This document shows positions 28,765-37,266 of a stretch of 64,000 nucleotides of DNA, piece after piece. The notes beneath the pieces are model-generated. The model was not told the DNA's origin. It did no database searches and saw only the letters and a program-made list of their open reading frames with translations. The position numbers and the translations under genes were made by a program. Position 1 is the first letter of the stretch, and each line of letters starts with the position of its first letter. The stretch lies in NCBI RefSeq assembly GCF_000716715.1, contig NZ_JNYJ01000035.1, forward strand, positions 104,060-168,059, read 5' to 3'. Source of the stretch: Dactylosporangium aurantiacum (lineage in GTDB: Bacteria > Actinomycetota > Actinomycetes > Mycobacteriales > Micromonosporaceae).

Positions 28765-29343
28765 TCAGTCGGCGAGGATCGCGTACAGCTTGCGCCGGGT
28801 CTCGGTCAGCACCTCCAGGGCCTGCGACCGCTGCTCCGCGGTGCCGTTGAAGCCGACCTGGCGCAGGGCGTCCATGATGCCGATCGCGGCGTCGCGGAAC
28901 TCCTGGGCCTGGGAGACGTGCTCGTCGCCGTACTCCTGCCAGGGGGCGTTCTGCGCGGCGGTCTCGGCCTCGGGCCGGCCGGCGTCGGTGAGGACGAATC
29001 GCTTGCGGCCGCCCTGCTCCTCCGCCGCGATGAGGCCCTCGTCCTCCAGCAGCTGCAGGGTCGGGTAGATCGAGCCGGGGCTCGGCCGCCAGATGCCGCC
29101 GGTGCGGGTCTCCAGCTCCTGGATCATCTCGTACCCGTGCATGGGGCGCTCGTGGAGTAGCGCCAGGACGGCGAGGCGCACGTTGGGGCGTCCGCCCCGG
29201 CCCGTGCCCTTGCCGCCCCAGCCGCCCCGGCCGTGCCCGGGACCCCAGCCGCCGCGCCCACCGGGCGGGAACGGAGGGATGAAACCGCCGAAGCCGCGGT
29301 GCCAGGCGCCGGCGTCGAACATCGATCCGTGTCGTGATCGCAT
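28765..29343 (-). CDS. PadR family transcriptional regulator
   Basis: 192-aa PadR protein. A Gly/His-rich N-terminal leader (about 10-50, GGRGGWGPGHGRGGWGGKG) precedes the winged helix (RLAVLALLHERPMHGYEMIQELETRTGGIWRPSPGSIYPTLQLLEDEGLI), then a C-terminal dimerisation helix. ATG at 29343 follows AGGAGCTGTGATC; a Met seven codons later is an alternative. The upstream region is packed with TATCG/CGATA elements, implying autoregulation. Located downstream of mscR on the same strand but with its own promoter region. Confidence 0.9.
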   Translation of the reverse strand: MRSRHGSMFDAGAWHRGFGGFIPPFPPGGRGGWGPGHGRGGWGGKGTGRGGRPNVRLAVLALLHERPMHGYEMIQELETRTGGIWRPSPGSIYPTLQLLEDEGLIAAEEQGGRKRFVLTDAGRPEAETAAQNAPWQEYGDEHVSQAQEFRDAAIGIMDALRQVGFNGTAEQRSQALEVLTETRRKLYAILAD

Positions 29344-29354
29344 GATCACAGCTC

Positions 29355-29435
29355 CTATCGTCGGAGTGTCAGCGACTATCGCTGATAACTCGACGATATA
29401 TCGGAAGACTATCGGCGACAATATCGTGACCGATA
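29355..29435 (-). promoter_or_regulatory. cluster of TATCG/CGATA elements, probable PadR operator
   Basis: Within 80 bp there are at least five TATCG or CGATA words, including the perfect 10-bp palindrome CGATATATCG at 29394-29403 and copies at 29356, 29377, 29410 and 29422. The stretch is AT-rich in a GC-rich chromosome and immediately precedes padR, fitting a PadR-bound promoter. Confidence 0.55.
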
Positions 29436-29451
29436 CGTCACCATATGTGGG

Positions 29452-30537
29452 TTACAGCACGATCACCGTGCGCAGGACCGAGCCCGCCTCCATCTCGTGG
29501 AACGCGGCCTCGACGTCGGCCAGGGTGCCGGTCGAGCTGACGAAGCGGTCCAGCGGCAGCCGGCCCTGCAGGTACAGGTCGATCAGCATCGGGAAGTCGC
29601 GCGAGGGCAGGCAGTCGCCGTACCAGCTGGACCTGAGCGCACCACCGCGGCCGAAGACCTCCAGGAACGGCAGGGTCAGCTGCATGTCGGGGCGCGGCAC
29701 GCCGACGAGCACCACCGTGCCGGCCAGGTCGCGGGCGTAGAAGGCCTGCTCGTACACCTGCGGCAGGCCCACCGCCTCGATGACGACGTCGGCGCCGAAC
29801 CCGCCCGTCAGCGCCCGCACCGCCTCGACCGGGTCGGTCTCGCGCGAGTTGACGACGTGCGTCGCTCCGAACTCCTGCGCCCAGGCGAGCTTGCGCACGT
29901 CGACGTCGACCGCGATGACCTTGCTCGCGCCGGCGAGGACCGAACCGACGATCGCGGCGTCGCCGACCCCGCCGCAGCCGAACACCGCGACCGTGTCGCC
30001 CCGCCCGACGTTGCCGGTGTTGATGGCCGCGCCGATTCCGGCCATGACCCCGCAGCCGAGCAGGCCGGCGACGCTCGCCGACGCCCGCGGGTCAACCTTG
30101 GTGCACTGCCCGGCGGCGACCAGCGTGTACTTGAGGAACGCGCCGATCCCGAGCGCCGGCGACAGCGGCGTGCCGTCGGCCAGCGTCATCTTCTGCTTCG
30201 CGTTGTGGGTGTTGAAGCAGTACCAGGGACGCCCACGCAGGCAGGCGCGGCACTGCCCGCAGACGGCCCGCCAGTTGAGCACCACGAAGTCGCCGGGCGC
30301 GACGTCGGTGACGCCCGGCCCGACGGCCGAGACGATCCCCGCGGCCTCGTGGCCGAGCAGGTAGGGGAAGTCCTCGCCGATGCCGCCCTCGCGGTAGTGC
30401 AGGTCGGTGTGGCAGACGCCGCACGCCTGGACCTCCACCACCGCCTCGCCGGGGCCGGGATCGGGAACGATGACGGTTTCGAGGCTGACAGGCTGGCCCT
30501 TGCCCAGTGCGACCACGCCTTGCGTTTCGATAGGCAT
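29452..30537 (-). CDS. mscR: S-(hydroxymethyl)mycothiol dehydrogenase
   Basis: 361-aa zinc-dependent alcohol dehydrogenase that oxidises the formaldehyde-mycothiol adduct to S-formylmycothiol with NAD, the actinobacterial formaldehyde detoxification step. Catalytic-zinc region [14 protein letters not shown] and LLGHEAAG; structural zinc Cys cluster [15 protein letters not shown]; Rossmann motif [12 protein letters not shown]; and the MscR-specific [30 protein letters not shown] at 30537. Divergent from recQ with 49 nt between starts. A metallo-beta-lactamase gene is often next to mscR; none is here. Confidence 0.93.
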   Translation of the reverse strand: MPIETQGVVALGKGQPVSLETVIVPDPGPGEAVVEVQACGVCHTDLHYREGGIGEDFPYLLGHEAAGIVSAVGPGVTDVAPGDFVVLNWRAVCGQCRACLRGRPWYCFNTHNAKQKMTLADGTPLSPALGIGAFLKYTLVAAGQCTKVDPRASASVAGLLGCGVMAGIGAAINTGNVGRGDTVAVFGCGGVGDAAIVGSVLAGASKVIAVDVDVRKLAWAQEFGATHVVNSRETDPVEAVRALTGGFGADVVIEAVGLPQVYEQAFYARDLAGTVVLVGVPRPDMQLTLPFLEVFGRGGALRSSWYGDCLPSRDFPMLIDLYLQGRLPLDRFVSSTGTLADVEAAFHEMEAGSVLRTVIVL

Positions 30538-30586
30538 ACCCCCCGTCCTACCAGAAGGCGGCCACGACCATGGTAGTAAGAGCGGC

Positions 30587-32221
30587 ATGACGGACGACCT
30601 GCGGCGCATCGCGAAGGAACACTTCGGCTGGGACCGCCTGCGTGACGAACAGGTCCGGGCGATGCAGGCGCTGATGGCGGGGCGCGACGCCCTGGCCGTC
30701 CTGCCGACCGGCGCCGGCAAGTCCGCCATCTACCAGGTGCCCGCGCCGCTGCTGCCCGGCCCGACCATCGTCATCTCGCCGCTGCTGGCGTTGCAGCAGG
30801 ACCAGATCGCGTCGCTGACCGCGCGCAACCACGCATCGCTGCAGGCGGTGCGGCTGTCCTCGGCCGAGGGCAAGGCCGAGCGCGAGGAGGCCCTCGAGGC
30901 GCTGCGGGCCGGCGACGCCGAGTTCGTGTTCCTGACCCCCGAGCAGTTCGCCGACCCGGCCCGCGTCGCGCAGATCAAGGCCCTGAAGCCGAGCCTCGTC
31001 GCGGTCGACGAGGCGCACTGCGTCTCCGCCTGGGGCCACGACTTCCGCCCCGACTACCTGCAGCTGGGCCAGTTCATCCGCGAGCTGGGCCGCCCGCCGA
31101 TCGTCGCGCTCACCGCGACCGCGTCGCCGCCGGTGCGCGAGGACATCATCGACCGGCTCGGCATGCGCGACCCGGAGATCGTCGTCACCGGCCTCGACCG
31201 GCCCAACCTCTTCCTGGAGTCGGTGCACTGCCCCGACGAGCAGACCCGCTTCCGGCGGCTGCTGGCCCGGCTGCGGGAGTCGACGCCGCCCGGCATCATC
31301 TACGCGCCGACCCGCCGCGCGACCGAGGAGCTCGCCGAGCGGCTCGTCGAGGAGGGCATGCCGGCCGTCGCCTACCACGGCGGCATGAGCGCGGGCGACC
31401 GCGAACGCGCCCACGAGGCCTTCCTCGCCGACGAGGTCGAGATCATGGTGGCGACGACCGCGTTCGGCATGGGCATCGACAAGCCGAACATCCGCTGGGT
31501 CAACCACATCTCGCTGCCCGACTCGCCGGACTCCTACCTGCAGGAGATCGGCCGGGCCGGGCGCGACGGGCAGCCGGCGCAGGTGCTGCTGCTGCACCGT
31601 ACCGAGGACACCGGGCTGCGCAAGTTCTTCACCGGGCTCTCCATCGACCGCGAGGAGGTCAGCGCGCTCGCCGCGCTGCTGCGCTCCGTCGCGCCCGACC
31701 CGATCACCCGCGACGAGCTGGAGGAGCGCACCGGCCTCGGCGCCCGCAAGCTCGGCCAGCTGCTCAGCCTCCTGGAGGAGGTCGGTGCCGCGCAGCTGCT
31801 GCACGGCAGCAAGGTCAAGGCCCCCCGCTGGGCGCCGACGCCGGCGAAGGCGGCCGAGCTCGCCGAGGCGCAGGCCGAGCGGCAGCAGACCCTGTCCCGG
31901 TCGCGGCTGGACATGATGCGCAACTTCGCCGAGACGGAGCTGTGCCGCGGCCAGACGCTGCTCGCCTACTTCGGCGAGCACCTCGACGGCACGTGCGGGC
32001 ACTGCGACAACTGCCTCGACGGCAGCGCGCAGGCCGGCCTCGACGCCACCGGCGACGACGTGCCGTTCCCGATCCACAGCGAGGTCAGGCACGGCGAGTG
32101 GGGCAAGGGCATCGTGCTGTCGTACGCGGGCGAGCAGATGACGGTCCTGTTCGACGAGGTCGGCTACAAGACGCTGTCGGTGCCGGTCGTCGAGGAGCAC
32201 CGGCTGCTGCGCCCGGTCTGA
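30587..32221 (+). CDS. recQ: RecQ family ATP-dependent DNA helicase
   Basis: 544-aa superfamily 2 3'-5' helicase for recombination and repair. Motif I LPTGAGKS near residue 42, DEAH box [18 protein letters not shown] near 142, motif [12 protein letters not shown], motif [14 protein letters not shown], and a zinc-binding CGHCDNC near 470. There is no HRDC domain; instead a compact C-terminal extension ([28 protein letters not shown]) resembles a DUF3553-like SH3 fold found in many actinobacterial RecQ proteins. ATG at 30587. Convergent with the DUF2795 gene. Confidence 0.93.
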   Translation: MTDDLRRIAKEHFGWDRLRDEQVRAMQALMAGRDALAVLPTGAGKSAIYQVPAPLLPGPTIVISPLLALQQDQIASLTARNHASLQAVRLSSAEGKAEREEALEALRAGDAEFVFLTPEQFADPARVAQIKALKPSLVAVDEAHCVSAWGHDFRPDYLQLGQFIRELGRPPIVALTATASPPVREDIIDRLGMRDPEIVVTGLDRPNLFLESVHCPDEQTRFRRLLARLRESTPPGIIYAPTRRATEELAERLVEEGMPAVAYHGGMSAGDRERAHEAFLADEVEIMVATTAFGMGIDKPNIRWVNHISLPDSPDSYLQEIGRAGRDGQPAQVLLLHRTEDTGLRKFFTGLSIDREEVSALAALLRSVAPDPITRDELEERTGLGARKLGQLLSLLEEVGAAQLLHGSKVKAPRWAPTPAKAAELAEAQAERQQTLSRSRLDMMRNFAETELCRGQTLLAYFGEHLDGTCGHCDNCLDGSAQAGLDATGDDVPFPIHSEVRHGEWGKGIVLSYAGEQMTVLFDEVGYKTLSVPVVEEHRLLRPV

Positions 32222-32234
32222 GCCACTGCCGCCT

Positions 32235-32471
32235 CTACCGGCGGGCGGCGTCCTCGTTGCGGTGGCCGAGCGCCGCCCACACCTCGCTCACCGTCTCGAA
32301 CAGCTCGTCCTCGGGCAGCCGCTCCAGCTCCGCGAGGACGTCGTCGGGCGCGTTGAGATCGGTCGCGCCGGCCACCAGGTCGTCCCGGTCGCCGGGCAGG
32401 CTGGCCAGGGGGATGAACCGGCCGAGCCGGCTACGGGCTTCGATCTCGGCGTGGGTGAGTTCAGGTTCCAT
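32235..32471 (-). CDS. DUF2795 family small protein
   Basis: 78-aa cytosolic protein matching the DUF2795 pattern: a conserved core LASLPGDRDDLVAGATDLNAPDDVLAELERLPEDELFETVSEVWAAL. ATG at 32471 gives the usual length; an upstream in-frame ATG (32492) lacks a ribosome site. Function unknown; such proteins are common and often single-gene units in actinomycetes. Confidence 0.8.
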   Translation of the reverse strand: MEPELTHAEIEARSRLGRFIPLASLPGDRDDLVAGATDLNAPDDVLAELERLPEDELFETVSEVWAALGHRNEDAARR

Positions 32472-32619
32472 GGCTCGGCGATACCCGGGCAAAACCCCAC
32501 CAAACGAACGACACCCGATTGAGGTGAGGCGGCCCTGGGTACCTCCACCACATCCGCCCGAACCGCCGCACCTCCACCCCCGGGTGTGCGGCCGGGCGCT
32601 TCACAGGAGGTGAACACAC

Positions 32620-33390
32620 GTGGGACGCATCGGGCAGCTGTTCGGCGGCCGCAACGCCGGCGTGGTGGACCGCGACCACGATGGTGTCGACGACCGCGCC
32701 GAGGACCGCACCCTCGACACCCGGGACCGCACCCTGGACACGGGTGACCGTACCCTGGACATGGATGACCGTACGCTCGACCAGCGCGACGCCACCGTCG
32801 AGCGGCGCCACGACAAGGACGGCGACGGCATCGACGACCGCGTCGAGGCGAAGCGGCTGCGCACCTCGGGCCGCTCCACGGACCGGACCCACCGGATCCC
32901 CGCCGTCGGCCCGCTGCCGGGCGACACCGACACCGACCGCGACGGCATCGCCGACCGGCGGGAGACCCACACGACGACCATGAAGCCGGTCATCGACCGC
33001 GAGCAGGTCACGCCGGTGACCGACGCCGACGCCGACGTCGTGCCCGTGGACGCCGGCCGCCCCGCCCGCGCGAGCCTGCTCTCCACGCTCGGCCTCGTCG
33101 TCGGCGTGGCCGCCGTCGCGGCCGCCCTCACCGGCCTGCTCGCCGTCTGGGCGCTGCCGCTCGGCGCGCTCGGCCTGCTGCTGTCCTTCGGCGGCATCAT
33201 CGCCGGCGCCCGCCGCCACGTCGCCGGCCGCGGCACCGGTACCCTCGGCGTCCTGCTCAGCGGCACCGCGGTCATCTTCGCGATCCTCGCCATCACCGGC
33301 CAGGTGAGCTGGCTCGACACCGACGTCGACCAGGTGGCCCGCCTGAACAGCTGGCTCGACGCCCAGTTCCCGTGGATGCGTGACTGGTAA
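32620..33390 (+). CDS. membrane protein with DRTLD repeats and Asp-rich calcium-type motifs
   Basis: 256-aa protein I cannot name. The N-terminal half is extremely acidic and repetitive: an Asp-rich loop DRDHDGVDDRAED, then four consecutive (D)RTLDxxD units (about residues 29-52), a second loop DKDGDGIDDRVE and a third DTDRDGIADRRE; these resemble calcium-binding thrombospondin-3/EF-like loops. The C-terminal half (about 145-235) has three membrane helices as in DUF4190-like proteins. GTG at 32620 is preceded by a perfect AGGAGGTGA. No signal peptide, so the acidic half is probably cytosolic. It ends in a strong hairpin. Monocistronic. Confidence 0.8.
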   Translation: MGRIGQLFGGRNAGVVDRDHDGVDDRAEDRTLDTRDRTLDTGDRTLDMDDRTLDQRDATVERRHDKDGDGIDDRVEAKRLRTSGRSTDRTHRIPAVGPLPGDTDTDRDGIADRRETHTTTMKPVIDREQVTPVTDADADVVPVDAGRPARASLLSTLGLVVGVAAVAAALTGLLAVWALPLGALGLLLSFGGIIAGARRHVAGRGTGTLGVLLSGTAVIFAILAITGQVSWLDTDVDQVARLNSWLDAQFPWMRDW

Positions 33391-33405
33391 GCACTCCGCA
33401 CGTCG

Positions 33406-33448
33406 ACGACGAACCGGCCGGTGCGCAGTCGCCCGGCCGGTTCGTCGT
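33406..33448 (+). terminator. 16-bp stem hairpin terminator
   Basis: ACGACGAACCGGCCGG (33406-33421) is perfectly complementary to 33433-33448 with an 11-nt loop, 15 nt after the stop of the DRTLD-repeat protein. No T tract. Confidence 0.75.
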
Positions 33449-33560
33449 ACGCGCCCGCGCGCCCTGCGCCGGGTCCGCCGCTGCGCGGGGTCTGTCGCTG
33501 CGCCGTGCTCATCCTCGGGTCGGAGGCTCGGGTCGGAGGCGTTGCCCGGGCGTGTCCTGC

Positions 33561-35888
33561 TCAGGTCGCGGCGGGCGTGGGGACGCCGTGCAGGATGCCG
33601 TTGCCGGCGGTGAGCACCTCGTCGAGGGCGTCGGCCGGCAGCGGCCGGGAGAAGTGGTAGCCCTGCGCCTGCGGGCAGTCCAGCTCCCGCAGCCGCGCCG
33701 CCTGCTCCGGCGTCTCGACCGCCTCGGCGATCGACGACAGGCGCAGGCTGTTGCCGAGCTCGACGATCGCGCGGGTGAACGCCATCTCCTCCGCCACCCC
33801 GCCGTCCGGGGTGAACGCCCGGTCGATCTTCAGGATGTCGACCGGCAGGTGCCGCAGGTACGCCAGCGACGAGTACCCGGTGCCGAAGTCGTCGACGGCG
33901 ACCCGTACACCCTCCTCGCGCAGTGCCGACAGCAGGACGGTCACCTCGTCGTTCTCCGTCGACGACGACACCAGGACCGTCTCGGTGATCTCCAGGATCA
34001 GCGCGCTGCCGGGCAGGTCCGCGTCCCGCAGCGCCGACAGGACGGTCCGCGTGAAGTCCGGCTCCCGCAGCTGGCGGCCGGAGACGTTGACGGTGACGCA
34101 GATGCCGAACCGGTCGTGCCACGGGCGGACGTCGCGGCACGCCTGCCGCAACACCCATGCACCGATCGGGACGATCAGGCCGTACTGCTCGGCGATGGGG
34201 ATGAACTCCGTCGGCGGCACCGGCCGGCCCCCGGGGCTCCAGCGCAGCAACGCCTCCACGGCGGTGACCCGGCCGGTGGCCAGGTCCACCACCGGCTGGT
34301 AGTTCACCACGAACTCCTCGTCGGCGACGGCCCGGCGCAGCTCCGCCGACAGGCGCATGTGCTCGTGCCGCTCGGTGGCCAGGCGCGGCTCGAAGGCGGC
34401 GAGCCGGTTCTTGCCGGCGGCCTTCGCCGCGTACAGGGCCAGGTCCGCGTTGCGCAGCGCCTCCGCGGGTGTCGCCGGTGCGTGCACCAGCAGCGTGCCG
34501 ACGCTGGTGGTGACGCTCAGCTCCCGCCCGCCGATCTCGTACGGCTGGGCGAGGGCGTCGACGACCGCCTGACCGACCGCGTTCACCCGCAGCACCGGCA
34601 CGTCCTCCAAAAGGATGGCGAACTCGTCGCCGCCGAGGCGGACCAGGGTGTCGGCGGTGCCGACCTCGCCGAGCAGCCGCGCCGCGACCTCGATCAGCAG
34701 CGCGTCGCCGACCGGGTGGCCGAACGAGTCGTTGACGTCCTTGAACCCGTCCAAATCCAGCAGCAGCAGGCCGTGCGCCGCGTTCGTGCGGGTCAGCGCG
34801 TGTTCGAGGCGCTCCTGCAGCAGTGCCCGGTTGCCCAGGCCGGTCAGCGTGTCGTGCAGCGCCCGGTGCGTCAGCTGCTGCCGCAGCGCCTCCTGCTCGC
34901 GCAGCGCCTCGCCGAGCGCCAGGGCGTGCGCGTCCAGTTCCTCGACGCGCCGGTTCGCGAACCGCACCAGCTGGCTGAGCCGGGCGATCAGCAGCACCGA
35001 CGTCACCATCGACGTGGCGAGGGGCACGGCCGCCCACCAGCGCGACGGCGGCGGCGCCGCGGCCAGCAGCATCGTGAGCGCGATGGCCGGGCCGACCAGC
35101 GACAGCACCGAGTACAGATGGACGCGGTGCCGGGGGATCACCTGCTGCGGGCGTTCGGGCCGGCCGGCGGCCTCGGCCATCGACGGGTGCAGCGCGCCGG
35201 TGCCGAGCAGCGCGTACGCGCACAGGTACAGCGCGGCGGAGACGCTGTCGCCCCTCGGGTCGCCGGTCCACGCGAGCGCGACGTAGTACACGATGTCACC
35301 GGTGACCAGCGTCGCGGCCGCCACGCACACGAGCCGGTGCGCGGCGTTGCGCACGCTGGCGGTGAACGCCATCCGGGTCGCCGCGACGACCAGCGCCAGG
35401 TCGATCACCGCGTACATCACGTGGCTGACCTTGTGCGGGGCGTCGAACCGGGTGCTGGACAGCACCGGATGCACGATGAACGTCCAGCTCAGCGCCGCCA
35501 CCCCGGACGCGACGATGCCCGAGTCGATGAGCCGCTCCCAGCGTGGCCGGTGCGGGTCCCGCCGTACCCAGGTCAGCAGGCCGCCGCCGAGGAACGGGTA
35601 CGCCGCCAGGAACAGCGCGTCCTTCACCGAGGGGAAGCCGACGTCGCCGGTCAGCACGTAGTCGACGGCCCAGGCGGCGGCGCCGAGCACGGAGCAGGCC
35701 AGTCCCGCGCCGAACAGCCACCACGTGCGGCGGTCCGCCGGGCGGTGCCGGCGCACCCCGACCGCCACCGCGGCCACCGTCGAGATGCCTACCAGCGAGT
35801 ACAGCATCTGGCGAGGGATGACCGGGAGGAACCCGCCGGCGACCACCGCGCCGAGTCCCACCGCCGCATACCAACGCCATGCGGTCAT
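33561..35888 (-). CDS. membrane GGDEF-EAL cyclic-di-GMP enzyme
   Basis: 775-aa protein. About nine membrane helices (residues 1-300), a coiled linker (about 315-345), GGDEF near residue 420 (LVRLGGDEFAILLED) and an EAL domain with EALLRW near 544 and DDFGTGYSSLAYLRHLPVDILKID. Both catalytic signatures look intact, so it may make and degrade cyclic di-GMP. The RxxD inhibitory site is absent (GTAD at that position). ATG at 35888 follows AAGGAGG. The sensor is akin to that of the diguanylate cyclase at 22874, suggesting a shared class of membrane signal. Confidence 0.92.
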   Translation of the reverse strand: MTAWRWYAAVGLGAVVAGGFLPVIPRQMLYSLVGISTVAAVAVGVRRHRPADRRTWWLFGAGLACSVLGAAAWAVDYVLTGDVGFPSVKDALFLAAYPFLGGGLLTWVRRDPHRPRWERLIDSGIVASGVAALSWTFIVHPVLSSTRFDAPHKVSHVMYAVIDLALVVAATRMAFTASVRNAAHRLVCVAAATLVTGDIVYYVALAWTGDPRGDSVSAALYLCAYALLGTGALHPSMAEAAGRPERPQQVIPRHRVHLYSVLSLVGPAIALTMLLAAAPPPSRWWAAVPLATSMVTSVLLIARLSQLVRFANRRVEELDAHALALGEALREQEALRQQLTHRALHDTLTGLGNRALLQERLEHALTRTNAAHGLLLLDLDGFKDVNDSFGHPVGDALLIEVAARLLGEVGTADTLVRLGGDEFAILLEDVPVLRVNAVGQAVVDALAQPYEIGGRELSVTTSVGTLLVHAPATPAEALRNADLALYAAKAAGKNRLAAFEPRLATERHEHMRLSAELRRAVADEEFVVNYQPVVDLATGRVTAVEALLRWSPGGRPVPPTEFIPIAEQYGLIVPIGAWVLRQACRDVRPWHDRFGICVTVNVSGRQLREPDFTRTVLSALRDADLPGSALILEITETVLVSSSTENDEVTVLLSALREEGVRVAVDDFGTGYSSLAYLRHLPVDILKIDRAFTPDGGVAEEMAFTRAIVELGNSLRLSSIAEAVETPEQAARLRELDCPQAQGYHFSRPLPADALDEVLTAGNGILHGVPTPAAT

Positions 35889-35999
35889 GGGCCTCCTTGT
35901 CGCTGGTTCGGCTGACCTGCCTATCGGCAGCCGGTCCGCGGAACTGAGCGGGGCGAAGATGGACGGGTTCGAGTGCCGCGCGACGGGTAGGGAGCGCCG

Positions 36000-37001
36000 A
36001 TGAAGGTCGCACTGCTGGGGCCGATCGCGTGGCGGACCCCGCCCCGCGCGTACGGGCCGTGGGAACAGGTCGTGTCGCTGCTCGCCGAGGGGCTCGTCGC
36101 GCGAGGGGTCGACGTCACCCTCTTCGCCAGCCTCGACTCCGTCACCGCCGCCCACCTCGACGGGGTCGTCGCCCGCCCGTACAACGAGGACACCTCCTAC
36201 GACGGGAGGATCTGGGAAGCCCTGCACGTGGCACAGTGTTTCCAGCGCAGCGCCGAGTTCGACCTGGTGCACAACAACCTCGACTGGCTGCCCCTCACGA
36301 TGAGCGGCTTCTGCCAGGCCCGGCTCGTCACCACCGTGCACGGCTTCTGCTCGCCGTCGATCCTGCCGGCGTACCAGCGGGCCCGCTCGGCGTTCGTGTC
36401 CATCTCCGACGCCGACCGGGGCCCCGGCATCGACTACGCGGCGACGATCTACCACGGCATCGACGTCGAGCAGTTCCCGTTCCAGCCGTCGCCGGGCGAC
36501 TCGCTCGTCGCGTTCGGCCGCATCCACCCCGACAAGGGCACCGCCGACGCGATCCGGATCGCCCGCGCGGCCGGCCGCCGGCTGCTGATCGGCGGTCCCG
36601 TGCACGACGAGCGGTACCACGCCGAAGAGGTCCTCCCCGAGATCGACGGCGAGCAGATCGTGTACCTGGGCAACATCGGCCCCGCGCAGCGCGCCGACGT
36701 CCTGGGCGACGCGGCCGCACTGCTGCACCCGATCGGGTTCGCGGAGCCGTTCGGCCTGTCCGTCGTCGAGGCGATGACCTGCGGCACGCCCGTCGTGGCG
36801 TATCCGCTCGGCTCGATGCCGGAGATCGTCGACCCGGGCGTCACCGGCTACCTCGCCGGCTCCGTCGAGGAGGCCGTCGAGGTCCTCGACGACGTCATCA
36901 AGCTCGACCGGCACGCGGTCCGCGGGCGCGCGGTGAGCCGCTTCAGCGCCGACCGCATGGTCGAGGACTACCTGGGGCTCTACACCCGCCTGCTGCGCTG
37001 A
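36000..37001 (+). CDS. GT4-family glycosyltransferase
   Basis: 333-aa GT-B fold enzyme, cytosolic or membrane-associated, transferring a sugar from a nucleotide donor to an unknown acceptor. N-domain start MKVALLGPIAWRTPPRAYGPWEQVVSLLAEGL is typical of this actinobacterial GT4 subgroup; donor site EPFGLSVVEAMTCGTPVVAYPLGSMPEIV is the classical E-x7-E region. ATG at 36000 follows TAGGGAG. Monocistronic with a palindromic hairpin at 37028-37047 downstream. Acceptor and donor unknown. Confidence 0.9.
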   Translation: MKVALLGPIAWRTPPRAYGPWEQVVSLLAEGLVARGVDVTLFASLDSVTAAHLDGVVARPYNEDTSYDGRIWEALHVAQCFQRSAEFDLVHNNLDWLPLTMSGFCQARLVTTVHGFCSPSILPAYQRARSAFVSISDADRGPGIDYAATIYHGIDVEQFPFQPSPGDSLVAFGRIHPDKGTADAIRIARAAGRRLLIGGPVHDERYHAEEVLPEIDGEQIVYLGNIGPAQRADVLGDAAALLHPIGFAEPFGLSVVEAMTCGTPVVAYPLGSMPEIVDPGVTGYLAGSVEEAVEVLDDVIKLDRHAVRGRAVSRFSADRMVEDYLGLYTRLLR

Positions 37002-37027
37002 CCCGGCGGGCTGCCCGCTGCGCTGAC

Positions 37028-37047
37028 CTGCCCGGCCGGCCGGGCAG
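37028..37047 (+). terminator. palindromic hairpin after the glycosyltransferase
   Basis: A perfect 20-bp palindrome (CTGCCCGG-CCGG-CCGGGCAG) begins 26 nt after the stop codon; 8-bp stem, 4-nt loop. The rest of the 265-bp gap to 37267 holds no gene I can support. Confidence 0.6.
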
Positions 37048-37266
37048 ATTCCTCAGAGCCGGCGCCGAGTTTCCTCAAGGCCACCGCCGGTCGGCCGAAC
37101 CTTCACAGTGTGCGGCGCCCGCGATCTTACGACGCGGCAACGCGGGACGGCTCGGCTCCGGCAGCGACGTGGCAGGCTGCCGGAGCCGACGCCATCTGCG
37201 CGCATCGTGATCGAAGGCTGGCGTTGCGTCACCGTTTTCTCTAGGCTCTCGGGCGGAGGGAAGGCT

